This document shows positions 7,749 to 18,983 of a stretch of DNA of 47,583 nt, piece after piece (position 1 is the first letter of the stretch; each line of letters opens with the position of its first letter). The stretch is from positions 1-47,583 of IMG/VR virus record IMGVR_UViG_3300025402_000018, one strand, 5' to 3'. Position numbers and translations under genes: made by a program. A model generated the notes under the pieces. It was not told the origin of the DNA, ran no database searches, and saw only the letters and a list, made by a program, of their open reading frames with translations. The stretch comes from a virus.

Positions 7749-8145
7749 CAGCTGTATTTGAAGTATTTGCTGGAGCCCATGGCAAAGATGGTTCTGTGAT
7801 AATATTAATTTTGGTATTAATCTGTTCAGCAATCTTCTCTTGGACATGTTGTGCATAACTATCTGTTACAACATTATATATCCAGTTCCAAACATCTTCT
7901 TCTTTTAGGTTTTCAAAATCTATAAATGAGAAATTATTGGAAGTAGGATCAATTGTAAATGGAGTTGCACCATTAAATGTTCCTGTTACACCATCTGGTG
8001 TATTGGCAGAATATTCCCAATAAGTCTGGATGACTGTATTAGGATATGTGTTACTAGTATGAGTAATATCACGGACTTTGAGACTTTTAACCGTGTGGCT
8101 ATAAGTCCATTGGGAATTAGCAAAAGATGCTAGAGTATTGGCCAT
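7744..8145 (-). CDS. Conserved hypothetical protein of T4-like aquatic phages
   Basis: 133 residues. The pattern VRDITHTSNTYPNTVIQTYWEYS, GVTGTFNGATPFTIDP, NFSFIDFENLKEEDVWNWI, then a C-terminal helix with HVQEKIAEQINTKI matches a family frequent in marine T4-like phages (W-x-Y/L...G-x-FNGATPF...F..Y..L.EE.V..WI...I..QI). The function is not known; it is usually encoded near fibre and neck genes. TAGGAG before the ATG is a good ribosome-binding site. No signal peptide. Confidence 0.7.
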   Translation of the reverse strand: MANTLASFANSQWTYSHTVKSLKVRDITHTSNTYPNTVIQTYWEYSANTPDGVTGTFNGATPFTIDPTSNNFSFIDFENLKEEDVWNWIYNVVTDSYAQHVQEKIAEQINTKINIITEPSLPWAPANTSNTAG

Positions 8146-8174
8146 AGTTTTCTCCTAAAATTTTGGCTGTTGAA

Positions 8175-8185
8175 ATATTATATAT
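8175..8185 (-). promoter_or_regulatory. Possible promoter (ATATATAATAT)
   Basis: Minus-strand ATATATAATAT contains a TATAAT hexamer and lies 29 bases upstream of the ATG at 8145. The same 11 bases occur at 24427-24437 before the coiled-coil gene. It is not a good late-promoter match. In such AT-rich DNA this could be chance. Confidence 0.25.
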
Positions 8186-8200
8186 GTTTCTTTAAATTAA

Positions 8201-8512
8201 TTATCTTGTTTCTAAATTTGGATCTTCTTTCAAAAATTCTTCTGAAGTTTTTGTTACTTTTGTGATATCTAATATCTCAATATTTAAATTTGATGCAACA
8301 TATTCCAACAAAATCTCATCATTTGTTGTCCAATTTGTATATGTTGTTTCATCCAGATTAATATTTCCTGAAGTAATTGTGGTATCATCGTCCGCAATAA
8401 TAGAATATCCCAAAATGGGCCTAGATGATCCTAGAACATAATTTATAATACTAACATTTAGTCTGTCTAATGTTTTACCTAAAACTTTTGTGGGTTTCAA
8501 TCTTGCGTACAT
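8201..8512 (-). CDS. Small hypothetical protein
   Basis: 103 residues. The opening [20 protein letters not shown] followed by SIINYVLGSSRPILGYSII resembles small proteins found beside fibre genes in aquatic T4-like phages (KKVLGKNLDRLNVSVLNYVLxS). The rest is acidic and Thr rich, with NWTTNDEILLEYVASNL as a likely helix. The ATG overlaps the stop of the zinc-ribbon gene by one base (TAATG). Function unknown. Confidence 0.65.
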   Translation of the reverse strand: MYARLKPTKVLGKTLDRLNVSIINYVLGSSRPILGYSIIADDDTTITSGNINLDETTYTNWTTNDEILLEYVASNLNIEILDITKVTKTSEEFLKEDPNLETR

Positions 8513-8754
8513 TAATTACTCCATTTATTTTTTGGACACGATTCTGTAACTGAATATATTTTTTTACCTATTGGACATTTACATTCATCACAATAATATT
8601 CAACTATTCTTTTTAAAATTTCATTATTAAATTCTTTACACGATTCACATTTTTGACAAATTTCTTTTCTTTTATTTGCCAATTTTTTTTGTTCTTCATT
8701 TGGAGCTAAAGAAATTTTCCAGGATCTTATTATATTTTCAAAATTATTTAGCAT
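8512..8754 (-). CDS. Small zinc-ribbon-like protein
   Basis: 80 residues with seven cysteines at 33, 36, 39, 55, 58, 60 and 73: [11 protein letters not shown] ... [17 protein letters not shown] ... SCPKNKW. This matches a small zinc-binding family found in many T4-like phages (ICxxC...YCxxCGCPLxxK...CPxGKW). The helical N-terminus ([20 protein letters not shown]) is also typical. It overlaps the end of the third collagen-like fibre by 11 bases. A metal-binding fold is strongly suggested; the partner (DNA, RNA or protein) is unknown. Confidence 0.75.
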   Translation of the reverse strand: MLNNFENIIRSWKISLAPNEEQKKLANKRKEICQKCESCKEFNNEILKRIVEYYCDECKCPIGKKIYSVTESCPKNKWSN

Positions 8755-10841
8755 TTAATTTTTTTTCCAATTCACGAATACGAACATCTTGTTCTTTTAA
8801 CGCTTCAATTAACAATGGTACTAATTTTTCATACTGAACAGTTAAATAATTTTCACCTGATTTTGAAACTCTACCATTTTCAAAATCTGTATCGAATGGT
8901 GCTAATGCAACAGCTTCAGGTAACACTTCTTCCACTTCTTGAGCAAAAACACCAACCTGATTTTTTTGCATGTCATATTCTGCTAAATCATATGCTGTTT
9001 GATTCCAGTTAAAAGTAAAACCTGTTAACTGGTTCACTTTATCCATAGCTCCAGTAATACGATTTATATTTGTTTTTAATCTTTTGTCTGAAGAATATGC
9101 AGTAACGTTGCCTGTAAATGAACAATCATTGTCGAATGTTGCTCTCAAACCTAAATTTGAGTCGCCGTTACCTGATGCACAACCTTGAAAAGTATAAAAT
9201 TGCAGTATCGAACCTTGACATAACCAATTTCCACCACAACAATTATTTGTCCTTTGTCCTCTAATTTTGGCAGCATAAAAATCTTGGCCAACGTCACGAT
9301 ACCCATAAAAATTTATATCGTAATAACCACCACTATAACCAAGTGGATCATTGTAATGACCTAATGTTAAGTGTCGAAGTTGTGAATAACTATTTGGATT
9401 TGTATAATAACTAGTATCATCAGAATCATAAAATATTGGTGCTCTTACTGAACCTGCGAATTGTGTATATGGACCTGGATAAAAATTGACCATATCACCA
9501 TCTGTACTATTCCATATACTCAATCTGGTACTTTGTTTATAAATTAACCAATTATAACCAGAATTATTTTGAAATCCAACTGCCGGATAATTTGCGTGAT
9601 ATATTGAAACACCATATGTGCCAGACATATTAGTATTGTAAGCATTACCTCCAAGACCAATATAATTTGCACATTGTAAATAATTTATATTTGATGTGCC
9701 ATTAGGATCACAATAATAACCAGAGTTATCTGTGTCGTACATAATAGCGGCATAAAGTGTGCTTAATACGGAAGTGCTTGGAGGATTTAAATAATAACTA
9801 GTAGTATTGTTTAAATATAAAACTCCACCAGGAACTTTCTTAATATCCCAATTTCCCCAATTACTAGCTAAAAAACCATAACCATCATTATAGTTAGCAT
9901 ATAACTGCATAGCCCAACCACTACTACTAAAAAATGATATACCTATATCACTAGAACCAGTAGAAGTCCAATAAGTATTTCTATTTACATTACCTGGTTG
10001 TAATAGTGCTGAACCACCACCAATATAAAGGTTTTGTAATACTGTATTACCATTAGGATTTACATAATAACCAGTATTATCTGAATCATAAAATACTGGA
10101 GCTCTAAAATCACTTGATGCAGATGCAGTTCCATTAACATATAATTTATAACCAGCATCACCTTGATATCCAATATTGACATTGCCACCAATAGGATTTA
10201 ACAATAATGCTTCAACACCATTACTACCTCCGCCATTATCATAACTTGCTTGAATCCAACCTGCATATGTGCTATATAAACTATTTCCGGTTCCTAATTG
10301 TAACCTAACTTTAGCATCAGCACCAATTAAATTTAAATGTGCTGTAGAACTTGAATCTACTGATGATACGGATGTAGCACCGTTTCTAGAAACTGTTAAT
10401 GTGCTTATTGCACTGCTTGTTCCAATACCAACATTACCAGCCGTATAATATGCTGATGTGCCATTCAATGAAAATGGTGAAGCACCTGTGGCACCTGTTG
10501 GACCAGTAGGTCCACTAGGTCCCGTTGGTCCAGTCGGACCTGTTGGTCCAGTAGGTCCTCCAGGTCCTGTTGGACCTGTAACACCAGTAGCGCCTTGAGG
10601 ACCTGTGGGTCCAGTAGGTCCCGTTGGTCCTGTACTACCTGTTGGTCCTGTAGGCCCCGTAGGTCCTGTGGAACCTGTTAGACCTGTGGCTCCAGTCGGA
10701 CCTGTAGGTCCAGTAAGACCAGTTGGACCCGTAGCACCTGTAGCACCAACAAGGCCACTATTTGGACCAACCCAAGCACCAGATGAATTGATGACCTGTG
10801 TTGAACCAACTGTAAGGCCATTCTTAACAACAAAATTTGAA

Positions 10842-10852
<11 letters not shown>
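8744..10852 (-). CDS. Collagen-like tail fibre with S74 intramolecular chaperone (third copy)
   Basis: 702 residues. Residues 1-35 ([20 protein letters not shown]...) are shared with the two fibres upstream. Residues about 36-124 are collagen-like Gly-X-Y, mainly GPT. The middle holds several copies of a fibre motif of the form [17 protein letters not shown], each ending in a segment such as VLQNL. From about residue 588 ([19 protein letters not shown]) to the end is a Peptidase S74 chaperone, with [34 protein letters not shown] and a closing coiled coil. S74 domains trimerise fibres and then cut themselves off at the conserved Ser of SDxxLK. The start lies within the stop region of the preceding fibre. 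The variable middle should determine receptor binding. Confidence in fibre identity is high; receptor unknown. Confidence 0.9.
10481..10747 (-). repeat. Collagen-like GPT repeat of the third S74 fibre
   Basis: About 89 residues of Gly-X-Y with Pro mostly in X and Thr mostly in Y, interrupted only by conservative triplets ([21 protein letters not shown]). Such stretches form trimeric triple helices in phage fibres. Confidence 0.9.
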
Positions 10853-12576
<1,724 letters not shown>

Positions 12577-12587
<11 letters not shown>

Positions 12588-14016
12588 TGATTAACCTTCT
12601 CAATTCTTCTATTTGTTGTTGTTGCTCTTTGATGGCTTCAATGAGTAAAGGAACCAATCTAGAATAATCTACTGTTAAATAGTTTTCTCCTGATTTGGAT
12701 ACAATTTCACCTGTTTCTGGAACACCTTGCATATCAAATGGAGCAAGACTAACAACTTCAGGTAATATTTTTTGAATTTCTTGTGCAGATAAACCTACCT
12801 GAACTTCGGTTCCTTTAAAACCTTTTTCTACAGCTATATCATTATTGATATATTTAAATGCGTTTAAAGATAATACACTTTGTAATGCATTATCTATTTT
12901 ACCAACTTTTTCTTTTAATCTTTCATCCGAATAATATGCAGTAATATTACCTGAAGCGTATATATTTCCGCTACCATAATTTCCACCAGATGCTGTAAAT
13001 CCAACTAATGATGAACCATTAATAACTTGATGGTGCCATGTAGCAGAGTTTGAAAAATTCCATAATGCTCCATAGCTTTCACTTAATCTAGCTCCAGTTG
13101 AATTATCAAAAGTTGCACCAGAACCTCCCAAAATAAAAGATGATCCACCATTTATTGTTATTCCACCACTATTTGTTGTAAACAAACGATAGAAGTATGA
13201 TGTATTATTTGGATCAGCATAATAACCAGTGTCATTTTGGTCATAAAATATTGGTGATCTTAAACTATAATTTGTGTATACATATCCTGATTTAACTAAT
13301 CTAAGAATATTATCAATTTGACTACCGCCATTGTTTGCACCAAAAACCAAATCATCTGAAGAATCTAATGCGGTAAATCCAATATACCAATTACCATCAT
13401 AATTACCTCTTTCTCTACGCCACCTTAAACCACCCCATGTTGATGTTGAGGACATAGAAAATGAAATACCTTCTACCCAAGCTCCAGGTTGTGGATATAT
13501 TAACTGATTGTATGTTGAGAATGATCCTGTAAATGATACGCTTGACGAAGTTGTACCTGAAAAAGAACCTGTAGCACCAGTAGGTCCTGTGGGTCCTGTC
13601 GGTCCAGTAGGACCCGAAGGACCTGTTGGTCCATAAGGACCTGTAGGACCAGTAACACCTGTTGCACCTTGACCACCAGTAGGTCCTGTTGGTCCCGTAG
13701 AACCAGTAGGTCCTGTTGGACCTGCATTGCCTTGAAGACCTGTTGCACCAGTAGCACCGGTTGCTCCGTTAGTACCATTGGTGCCAGCAGGACCCGTAGC
13801 ACCAGTTGGTCCTGTTGATCCCGTTGGGCCGGTAGAACCTGTAGCTCCTGCAGGTCCCGTAGGTCCGGTTGACCCTGTGGCTCCGGTAGGTCCAGTAGCA
13901 CCAGTAGCACCTATGAGTCCGCTGGGAGATCCTACCCATTGTCCTGATGAATTGATGACGTTTGTAGTACCAACGGTCAAACCGTTCTTAACTACAAAGT
14001 TAGATGAAGTGGCCAA
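12577..14016 (-). CDS. Collagen-like tail fibre with S74 intramolecular chaperone (first copy, TTG start)
   Basis: 479 residues. The first codon is TTG at 14016-14014; the homologous position in the two downstream paralogues is ATG, and AGAGGA lies 9 bases upstream, so I accept TTG. Residues 1-35 are the shared N-terminal module, about 36-150 are collagen-like (with a GTNGTNGAT variation), the middle has one [17 protein letters not shown] motif, and residues 363-479 are S74 ([53 protein letters not shown]). It follows the glycosyltransferase gene. Its ribosome-binding site can pair in a hairpin that spans a CATAAATA late-promoter-like element, so expression is likely late-specific. Receptor unknown. 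Confidence 0.9.
13567..13911 (-). repeat. Collagen-like Gly-X-Y repeat of the first S74 fibre
   Basis: About 115 residues, the longest of the collagen-like stretches here: [12 protein letters not shown], then GTNGTN, then GPT again with GGQ and GPY interruptions. Confidence 0.9.
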
Positions 14017-14021
14017 GATTC

Positions 14022-14064
14022 ACTATCCTCTTGTTATTATTATAGTTTATTTATGTAGGATAAT
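14022..14064 (-). promoter_or_regulatory. Hairpin sequestering the ribosome-binding site of the first collagen-like fibre
   Basis: On the minus strand ATTATCCT (14064-14057) can pair with AGGATAGT (14029-14022), 8 bp with one U-G pair and a 27-base loop. The 3' arm includes the AGGA part of the ribosome-binding site upstream of the TTG start. The loop holds CATAAATA; a transcript begun there, near 14042, would lack the 5' arm. Same design as at 4849-4879. Confidence 0.5.
14048..14055 (-). promoter_or_regulatory. Late-promoter-like element (CATAAATA)
   Basis: Minus-strand CATAAATA, 7 of 8 matches to TATAAATA, 31 bases upstream of the TTG start at 14016 and inside the loop of the hairpin at 14022-14064. 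It overlaps the stop of the glycosyltransferase gene. Confidence 0.55.
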
Positions 14065-15193
14065 ATTTGGTTAACCAGTCTAAATCTGTTCTTTTTAAGT
14101 TAGGTTCATACCATCCATTACCTGTATAAACATTCAATACAGACTGAAAGTATTCTTCATATTTCTTAACAACCACATCTAGACTAAAGTTATTCATAGC
14201 AAAATCTCTACATGCTTGTGGTTTAATTTTATCAATATTTTTGGCTGCCCATACAAATTGTTCAAAGGTTCTGCAACGATAACCAGTCACACCATGAATA
14301 TTGTTTTCCGTGAAACTTCCCCAATCTGTTGTGATTGTTGGTGTACCAGAGAACAAACATTCAACTTGAACACCACCAAATGGTTCGTTATACAAAGACG
14401 CCACAAAGGCACCTTTAGCCGCAGACATCAAATCTTTTCTAGCTTGAATATCAGCATAACCTAATTCAATCACATGTGCTGGTGTTTCTGTATAACCCAT
14501 ATCTTTCAATGAATTTTGACCAGCAATGATGAGTTTGGCACCAATAGCTTGAGTAGCCTGAACGGCAATGTTAACACCTTTGCCTTCATATACACGTCCT
14601 AGAAATAAAAAGTAATTCTCTTTTTCTTCTGGTGCATACTCAAAGTCATCAGGATCAAAATAGTTTGGTATCACCACATCATACCAGTCCTGTTTACAGG
14701 TACCAACCGATTCTAATCCATAATAGGCATGATAGACTGCATACGATTCAAAGATTTTAAATCGAGCCCAATGACCAGCTGGATATCCAATTCCTGGTTC
14801 TACACAGATTAAATCTGGATGTGCATCACAAACGGGACGAACACCTGAGCCCCAAAATGGTAAGATGAAATCATTTTTTTCTTTTCTTTTGCCAACTTCT
14901 TCAATAGCATTTTTATAAAAAGTTTGGTAAGCATGGTCATTTGTATCAAACTTAAAGAAGTGTTTACGCCAATCATGGTCACCATAAGTTTGTTTCCAAT
15001 CATCAGAACTTAATACTGTGACATGTTCAGTACAAATTGGATTAGATTCTTCGTGGCCATAATGAATGACTGTGTGTCCTCGTTCTGTCATCATCTTACA
15101 GAACTTAACGACCTTCTGAGTGTATGCACAAGCATTGTATTCTTTGCTAGTGACTGTGTGTGGTAAACCTAGTACATGAAATTTCATTGCCAT
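14051..15193 (-). CDS. GT4-type glycosyltransferase
   Basis: 380 residues with a GT-B fold layout. The N-terminal domain begins MAMKFHVLGLPHTVTSKEYN; the C-terminal domain has FLFLGRVYEGKGV (Arg200, Lys205), AKLIIAGQ, and the EX7E motif at Glu270/Glu278 in SLYNEPFGGVQVECLFSGTP, followed by TTDWGSFTENNIHGVTGYRC. These are the nucleotide-sugar-binding features of the retaining GT4 family. The gene overlaps the 2OG oxygenase by 10 bases and is followed directly by three GPT-repeat fibres, so glycosylation of fibre Thr is a plausible role; host glycan or DNA-base modification are alternatives. GAAGGG lies just upstream of the ATG at 15193; the Met at 15187 overlaps the preceding stop (ATGA) and is an alternative start. 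Confidence 0.85.
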   Translation of the reverse strand: MAMKFHVLGLPHTVTSKEYNACAYTQKVVKFCKMMTERGHTVIHYGHEESNPICTEHVTVLSSDDWKQTYGDHDWRKHFFKFDTNDHAYQTFYKNAIEEVGKRKEKNDFILPFWGSGVRPVCDAHPDLICVEPGIGYPAGHWARFKIFESYAVYHAYYGLESVGTCKQDWYDVVIPNYFDPDDFEYAPEEKENYFLFLGRVYEGKGVNIAVQATQAIGAKLIIAGQNSLKDMGYTETPAHVIELGYADIQARKDLMSAAKGAFVASLYNEPFGGVQVECLFSGTPTITTDWGSFTENNIHGVTGYRCRTFEQFVWAAKNIDKIKPQACRDFAMNNFSLDVVVKKYEEYFQSVLNVYTGNGWYEPNLKRTDLDWLTKYYPT

Positions 15194-15759
15194 TTATTCC
15201 CTTCAAACCATGCTGTTAATGAATATCGAGTTCCTTTGGTCACAGGATGAACCATATGAGGAATAAAAGAAGGAAGAAAGATAACTGTACCTTGTTCTTT
15301 TAATTCTTCTTTGTTTGGATATTCGGCCAAATCAAACATTTCAAATTCACCACCCTCATATTCGGATGGATCAGTCAACTGTATGACACAAGTTAATTTA
15401 CGATGGTACTTGTCGTTGTTCACCCAAAAAACATCATGGTGTTTCTTGTATTCACCTTGATATGATTCATCATACTCTGCCAGTTGGAGAAATGATAGAT
15501 TGGTAATGTGAAAATTGAACCATTGTCGATTGGCCGTAATACCCATCTTCCATATCTCATCAAAGACAAACTGAAAGTCTGTATTGTCGGATTGGATAAA
15601 TCGAACTTTACTTCTACGATAATCGGTGTTCTGATTCTCATTGAGACCAGCAACACCGAGAGAAGCTTCTTTTGGTTCTATTTGTAAACCAAGTTTTAGA
15701 ATTTTGTCACAGTCTTCTTTGGAAAACCGTGACTTGAAATAACACCATTCACCATTCAT
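15184..15759 (-). CDS. 2OG-Fe(II) oxygenase (prolyl 4-hydroxylase-like)
   Basis: 191 residues. The double-stranded beta-helix core has the iron ligands His107-x-Asp109 (KKHHDVF) and His168 (FIPHMVHPV), and the 2-oxoglutarate-binding Arg178 (KGTRYSLTAWFEG). The segments RKLTCVIQLTDPSEYEGGEF and GTVIFLPSF are typical of the phage/P4H-like group of 2-oxoglutarate dioxygenases. The enzyme hydroxylates a substrate using O2 and 2-oxoglutarate. Such genes are frequent near fibre genes of T4-like cyanophages; substrates are mostly unproven. Here it overlaps the glycosyltransferase and precedes three collagen-like fibres, which makes fibre Pro a reasonable candidate. All ligand residues are present, so it should be active. 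Confidence 0.88.
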   Translation of the reverse strand: MNGEWCYFKSRFSKEDCDKILKLGLQIEPKEASLGVAGLNENQNTDYRRSKVRFIQSDNTDFQFVFDEIWKMGITANRQWFNFHITNLSFLQLAEYDESYQGEYKKHHDVFWVNNDKYHRKLTCVIQLTDPSEYEGGEFEMFDLAEYPNKEELKEQGTVIFLPSFIPHMVHPVTKGTRYSLTAWFEGNKWQ

Positions 15760-15774
15760 AATATACTTTCACAT

Positions 15775-18700
15775 TTACACCACGATGTTAGTCCTTATCA
15801 GTTTAACAGTTGTGGCAGAGTTAGTTGGAGTAAACAACAGATTCAAATTACCGGTTGTGATTGATACATCAAATGTTCCTAATGATGAACCAGTAAAGAT
15901 TTCACCATATTGTGCTAATAACGGATTAGTTCCGTCATGTACCACTCTTAATTCAATCACATGATAACTTGTACCTGAAGTCATCTGTGCTAGATATTTA
16001 GCGCTCCTATAAGTTGCTGTTGCAAATGAATCAACCGTAACTTGTGATGTGGAACTAGTTGTGTAAGAAGTAGACGTAATGAAGCCTGATGTATTAACTG
16101 TTACAGAAGTATTAGCCTTCAATGAAGGTACTGTAACTGCACCAGTAAATGTATCACCAGCTATGTTAGCAGGAGTATATGTTAGTGCCGTTGTAACATC
16201 AGAAGAACTTAATGTAACAGCACCACTTCTTGTATTGAATGTTGTAACAGGTGTACCAGAACTTGCTGATGTTATACGACCATAAGCATCAACTTGAATT
16301 GTTGAATAGTTATATGTAGCAGCAGTTACAGAAGTTGTTGCCAAGTCAAATGTAACAGCACCCGTTGTGGAACTCTGTGTGATTCTACCAGTTGAATTCG
16401 AAGTTAATGATGTAACACCAGAATTCGTAATCGTAATTGTAGAACCAGATGCTGATGTGGTGATACCTGTACCACCAGATACTGTTAATGTACCGCCACC
16501 AGATACAGAACCTGAACCAGATCCAGCAGCCAAACTAATTGTAGTTGATACAGAAGTATTAGATGCTGATGTTATTCTACCATAAGCATCAATAGCAAGA
16601 ACTGGAATCTGTGTAGAACCACCATAGTTGCCAGCAGATACGGCAGTTGTGGCAAGTCCAAGTGCTACGATACCTGTTGCAGCATTAGCAGTTAATTGGC
16701 CTGTATTAGCAACAATAGAAGTTCCTGGTGGAACATAGATTGCATTATTAGAAATTGAAGTAACACGACCATAAGCATCCAATGTGATAGATGGTATAGA
16801 TGTTGTATTACCGTATGTGATACCAGCAGATACACCAGTGTTGGCTAATGATACGATGGCAGAACCATTGTACTGTAACAAAGCACCAGTCGTGTATGTG
16901 GAGTTATTAGTACCACCATCTACGATACCAATCGTATTGGCCAATCCAGAAATCATACCGCCAGTTAAATTGGCTCTTAGAGTACCATAGTTACCTAGTG
17001 TGATGTTACCAAATGTGTTAGATGTTGGTGATGACAACTCTTTGAACAGAGCAAAGTTTCCACCACCAGTTCTAACCAAACCAGCATACTTGTTAGTATT
17101 GTATTGTCCGTAGAAACCAATATCAACTACATCGGATGTATTGTTTGCGGCCAATTCAATCAATGAATCAACTGTTTGGAATACTTGTGTATTTGAATAT
17201 GTGTATGTGCCAGCAACAGAAAGATTACCAGCAATATTTACATCACCAGTCGTTGTTAAACCAACGAATGTAGGTGATGCAGATGTTCTTAAATCTTGTG
17301 GTGTATTGATGGTGATTGTAGAACCAGAAATAGATTCTGTTACACCATTCGTTGAATTGAATGTTAATGTACCACCACCAGATACTGAACCTGAACCTGT
17401 TGTACCAGATAAACTGATAGATGTTGAGATGGATGTGTTAGATGCTGATGTGATACGACCAAAAGCATCAACAGCAATTACTGGAATGTTTGTGGAACTA
17501 CCATAGTTACCAGCAGTCACACCAGATGTTCTTAAACCAAAATCAATAGTCTTGGAAGATGGATTGAGAACATTAATACCGTTAGCGGTAGCAGCAGTGA
17601 TTGTTAATGTATCATTGTTGCTTGATGGTGTAATTGAAGTGCCGTTAGCAGACACAGTAACAAATGCTGTTTGAACTGCATTGTTGGCTTTAGTATAACC
17701 AGACTGTGCATATGTGTAGGTATTATTACCAGAATCATAAGCAGACTGTGCCAAAACATTGGCTGCATTGGCTTTGTTATAAGAGGATACTGTTAAAGTG
17801 TTTGTAGAATTACCAGCATCGTAGGCAGATTGAGCCAATACATTTGCAGCGTTTGCTTTATTATATGCTGATACTGTTAGAGTATTTGTTGCATTTGCAT
17901 ATGAGTATGCAGAGAACGCATATGTATTAACAGTATTTGCAAAGTCATAAGAACTTTGTGCCAATACATTAGCAGCATTAGCCTCATTGAAACCTGATGT
18001 AGCATATGTTAGAGTGCTGTTGCCAGAATCATATGCTGATTGCGCTAAAACATTAGCAGCATTAGCTTTATTAAAACCAGCAACTGTTAATGTGTTGGTA
18101 GAATTTGCGTAAGAATATGCTGAGAATGAATAAGTATTGACCGTATTGGCAAAGTCATATGAAGACTGTGCTAGAACATTTGCAGCATTAGCCTTGTTAA
18201 ATCCAGCTGTTGCATAGGTTAATGTACTATTTCCTGAATCGTAAGCACTTTGTGCCAAAACATTGGCTGCATTTGCTTTATTGAATCCTGCAGTAGCATA
18301 AGTTAATGTGTTGTTGCCAGCATTATATGCGGATGTTGTAAAGGCATACAATTCAATACCATTGGCCAAAACCGTATTGGCAATAAGAGCATCCGTTTGG
18401 AATGTTCCCATTGTAATACCTTTACTATCGGTATTACCAATAAGATTGGTAGAAGTGTTATACCAAATCAAATAACCAGTTGAATTTTCTCTTACTAAGA
18501 TAGCTTGTTTATCAGCAGTATCATAGTAATGAAATGCCATACCAATATTCAAACCATCATTTGTTGTCAATGGTCCTAATGTATTCGATGTATGCAAACT
18601 AAACATAGCATTTGACAAGGTCAAAGAGTTTGTATAACTTGTGGTTGTATAACCTAAAACATTTAAGTTACCAGTAACAGTTAAATTGTTGTTACCAGAA

Positions 18701-18969
18701 ATAGTGACATTAGCTGCAATTGTTGTGGGACCTGTGATAGTACCACCAGATGAACTGAACTTTGTATTGGCTGTATCATATGCAGCTTGTGCTAGAATGT
18801 CAGCTGTGTTTGAATTGATGTATGCTAAATTAGCTGTATTCCATGCCGACTGTGCAATGTCAACATTGGTAACCAAAGCCCAACCAGTACCATTATATTT
18901 CCAAGTTTTGCCTTGAAATGTATATGTCTGGTTAAGAGATGGTGAATTGGGAAAACTAAATGTTGCCAT
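15775..18969 (-). CDS. Large repeat-rich tail fibre (NKANAANVLAQ repeats)
   Basis: 1064 residues. Residues 1-34 (FPNSPSLNQTYTFQGKTWKY...) are a common phage-fibre N-terminal module. Residues about 85-200 hold a module (TTSYTNSLTLSNAMFSL, then GNTDSKGITMG). Residues about 215-420 are tandem repeats of the form YNKANAANVLAQSAYDSGN. The following part consists of repeated units with GVTAGNYGSSTNIPVIAVDA, then FGRITSASNT and GSGSVSGGGTLT, and one module with DIGFYGQYNTNKYAGLVRTGGG that is also present in the YadA-like fibre. The C-terminal 95 residues (VTVDSFATATYRSAKYLAQM, SYHVIELRVVHDG, LNLLFTPTNSATT) are shared with the protein at 22690-23679. It is a long trimeric fibre; no S74 chaperone is present. 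Confidence 0.85.
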   Translation of the reverse strand: MATFSFPNSPSLNQTYTFQGKTWKYNGTGWALVTNVDIAQSAWNTANLAYINSNTADILAQAAYDTANTKFSSSGGTITGPTTIAANVTISGNNNLTVTGNLNVLGYTTTSYTNSLTLSNAMFSLHTSNTLGPLTTNDGLNIGMAFHYYDTADKQAILVRENSTGYLIWYNTSTNLIGNTDSKGITMGTFQTDALIANTVLANGIELYAFTTSAYNAGNNTLTYATAGFNKANAANVLAQSAYDSGNSTLTYATAGFNKANAANVLAQSSYDFANTVNTYSFSAYSYANSTNTLTVAGFNKANAANVLAQSAYDSGNSTLTYATSGFNEANAANVLAQSSYDFANTVNTYAFSAYSYANATNTLTVSAYNKANAANVLAQSAYDAGNSTNTLTVSSYNKANAANVLAQSAYDSGNNTYTYAQSGYTKANNAVQTAFVTVSANGTSITPSSNNDTLTITAATANGINVLNPSSKTIDFGLRTSGVTAGNYGSSTNIPVIAVDAFGRITSASNTSISTSISLSGTTGSGSVSGGGTLTFNSTNGVTESISGSTITINTPQDLRTSASPTFVGLTTTGDVNIAGNLSVAGTYTYSNTQVFQTVDSLIELAANNTSDVVDIGFYGQYNTNKYAGLVRTGGGNFALFKELSSPTSNTFGNITLGNYGTLRANLTGGMISGLANTIGIVDGGTNNSTYTTGALLQYNGSAIVSLANTGVSAGITYGNTTSIPSITLDAYGRVTSISNNAIYVPPGTSIVANTGQLTANAATGIVALGLATTAVSAGNYGGSTQIPVLAIDAYGRITSASNTSVSTTISLAAGSGSGSVSGGGTLTVSGGTGITTSASGSTITITNSGVTSLTSNSTGRITQSSTTGAVTFDLATTSVTAATYNYSTIQVDAYGRITSASSGTPVTTFNTRSGAVTLSSSDVTTALTYTPANIAGDTFTGAVTVPSLKANTSVTVNTSGFITSTSYTTSSTSQVTVDSFATATYRSAKYLAQMTSGTSYHVIELRVVHDGTNPLLAQYGEIFTGSSLGTFDVSITTGNLNLLFTPTNSATTVKLIRTNIVV

Positions 18970-18983
18970 GTTTTATTTATCTC

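Noticed and set aside
18974-18981. GATAAATA before the fibre at 15775-18969 as a late promoter
   Set aside because: Only 4 bases from the ATG; the predicted start point falls inside the start codon. Kept only as part of a finding.
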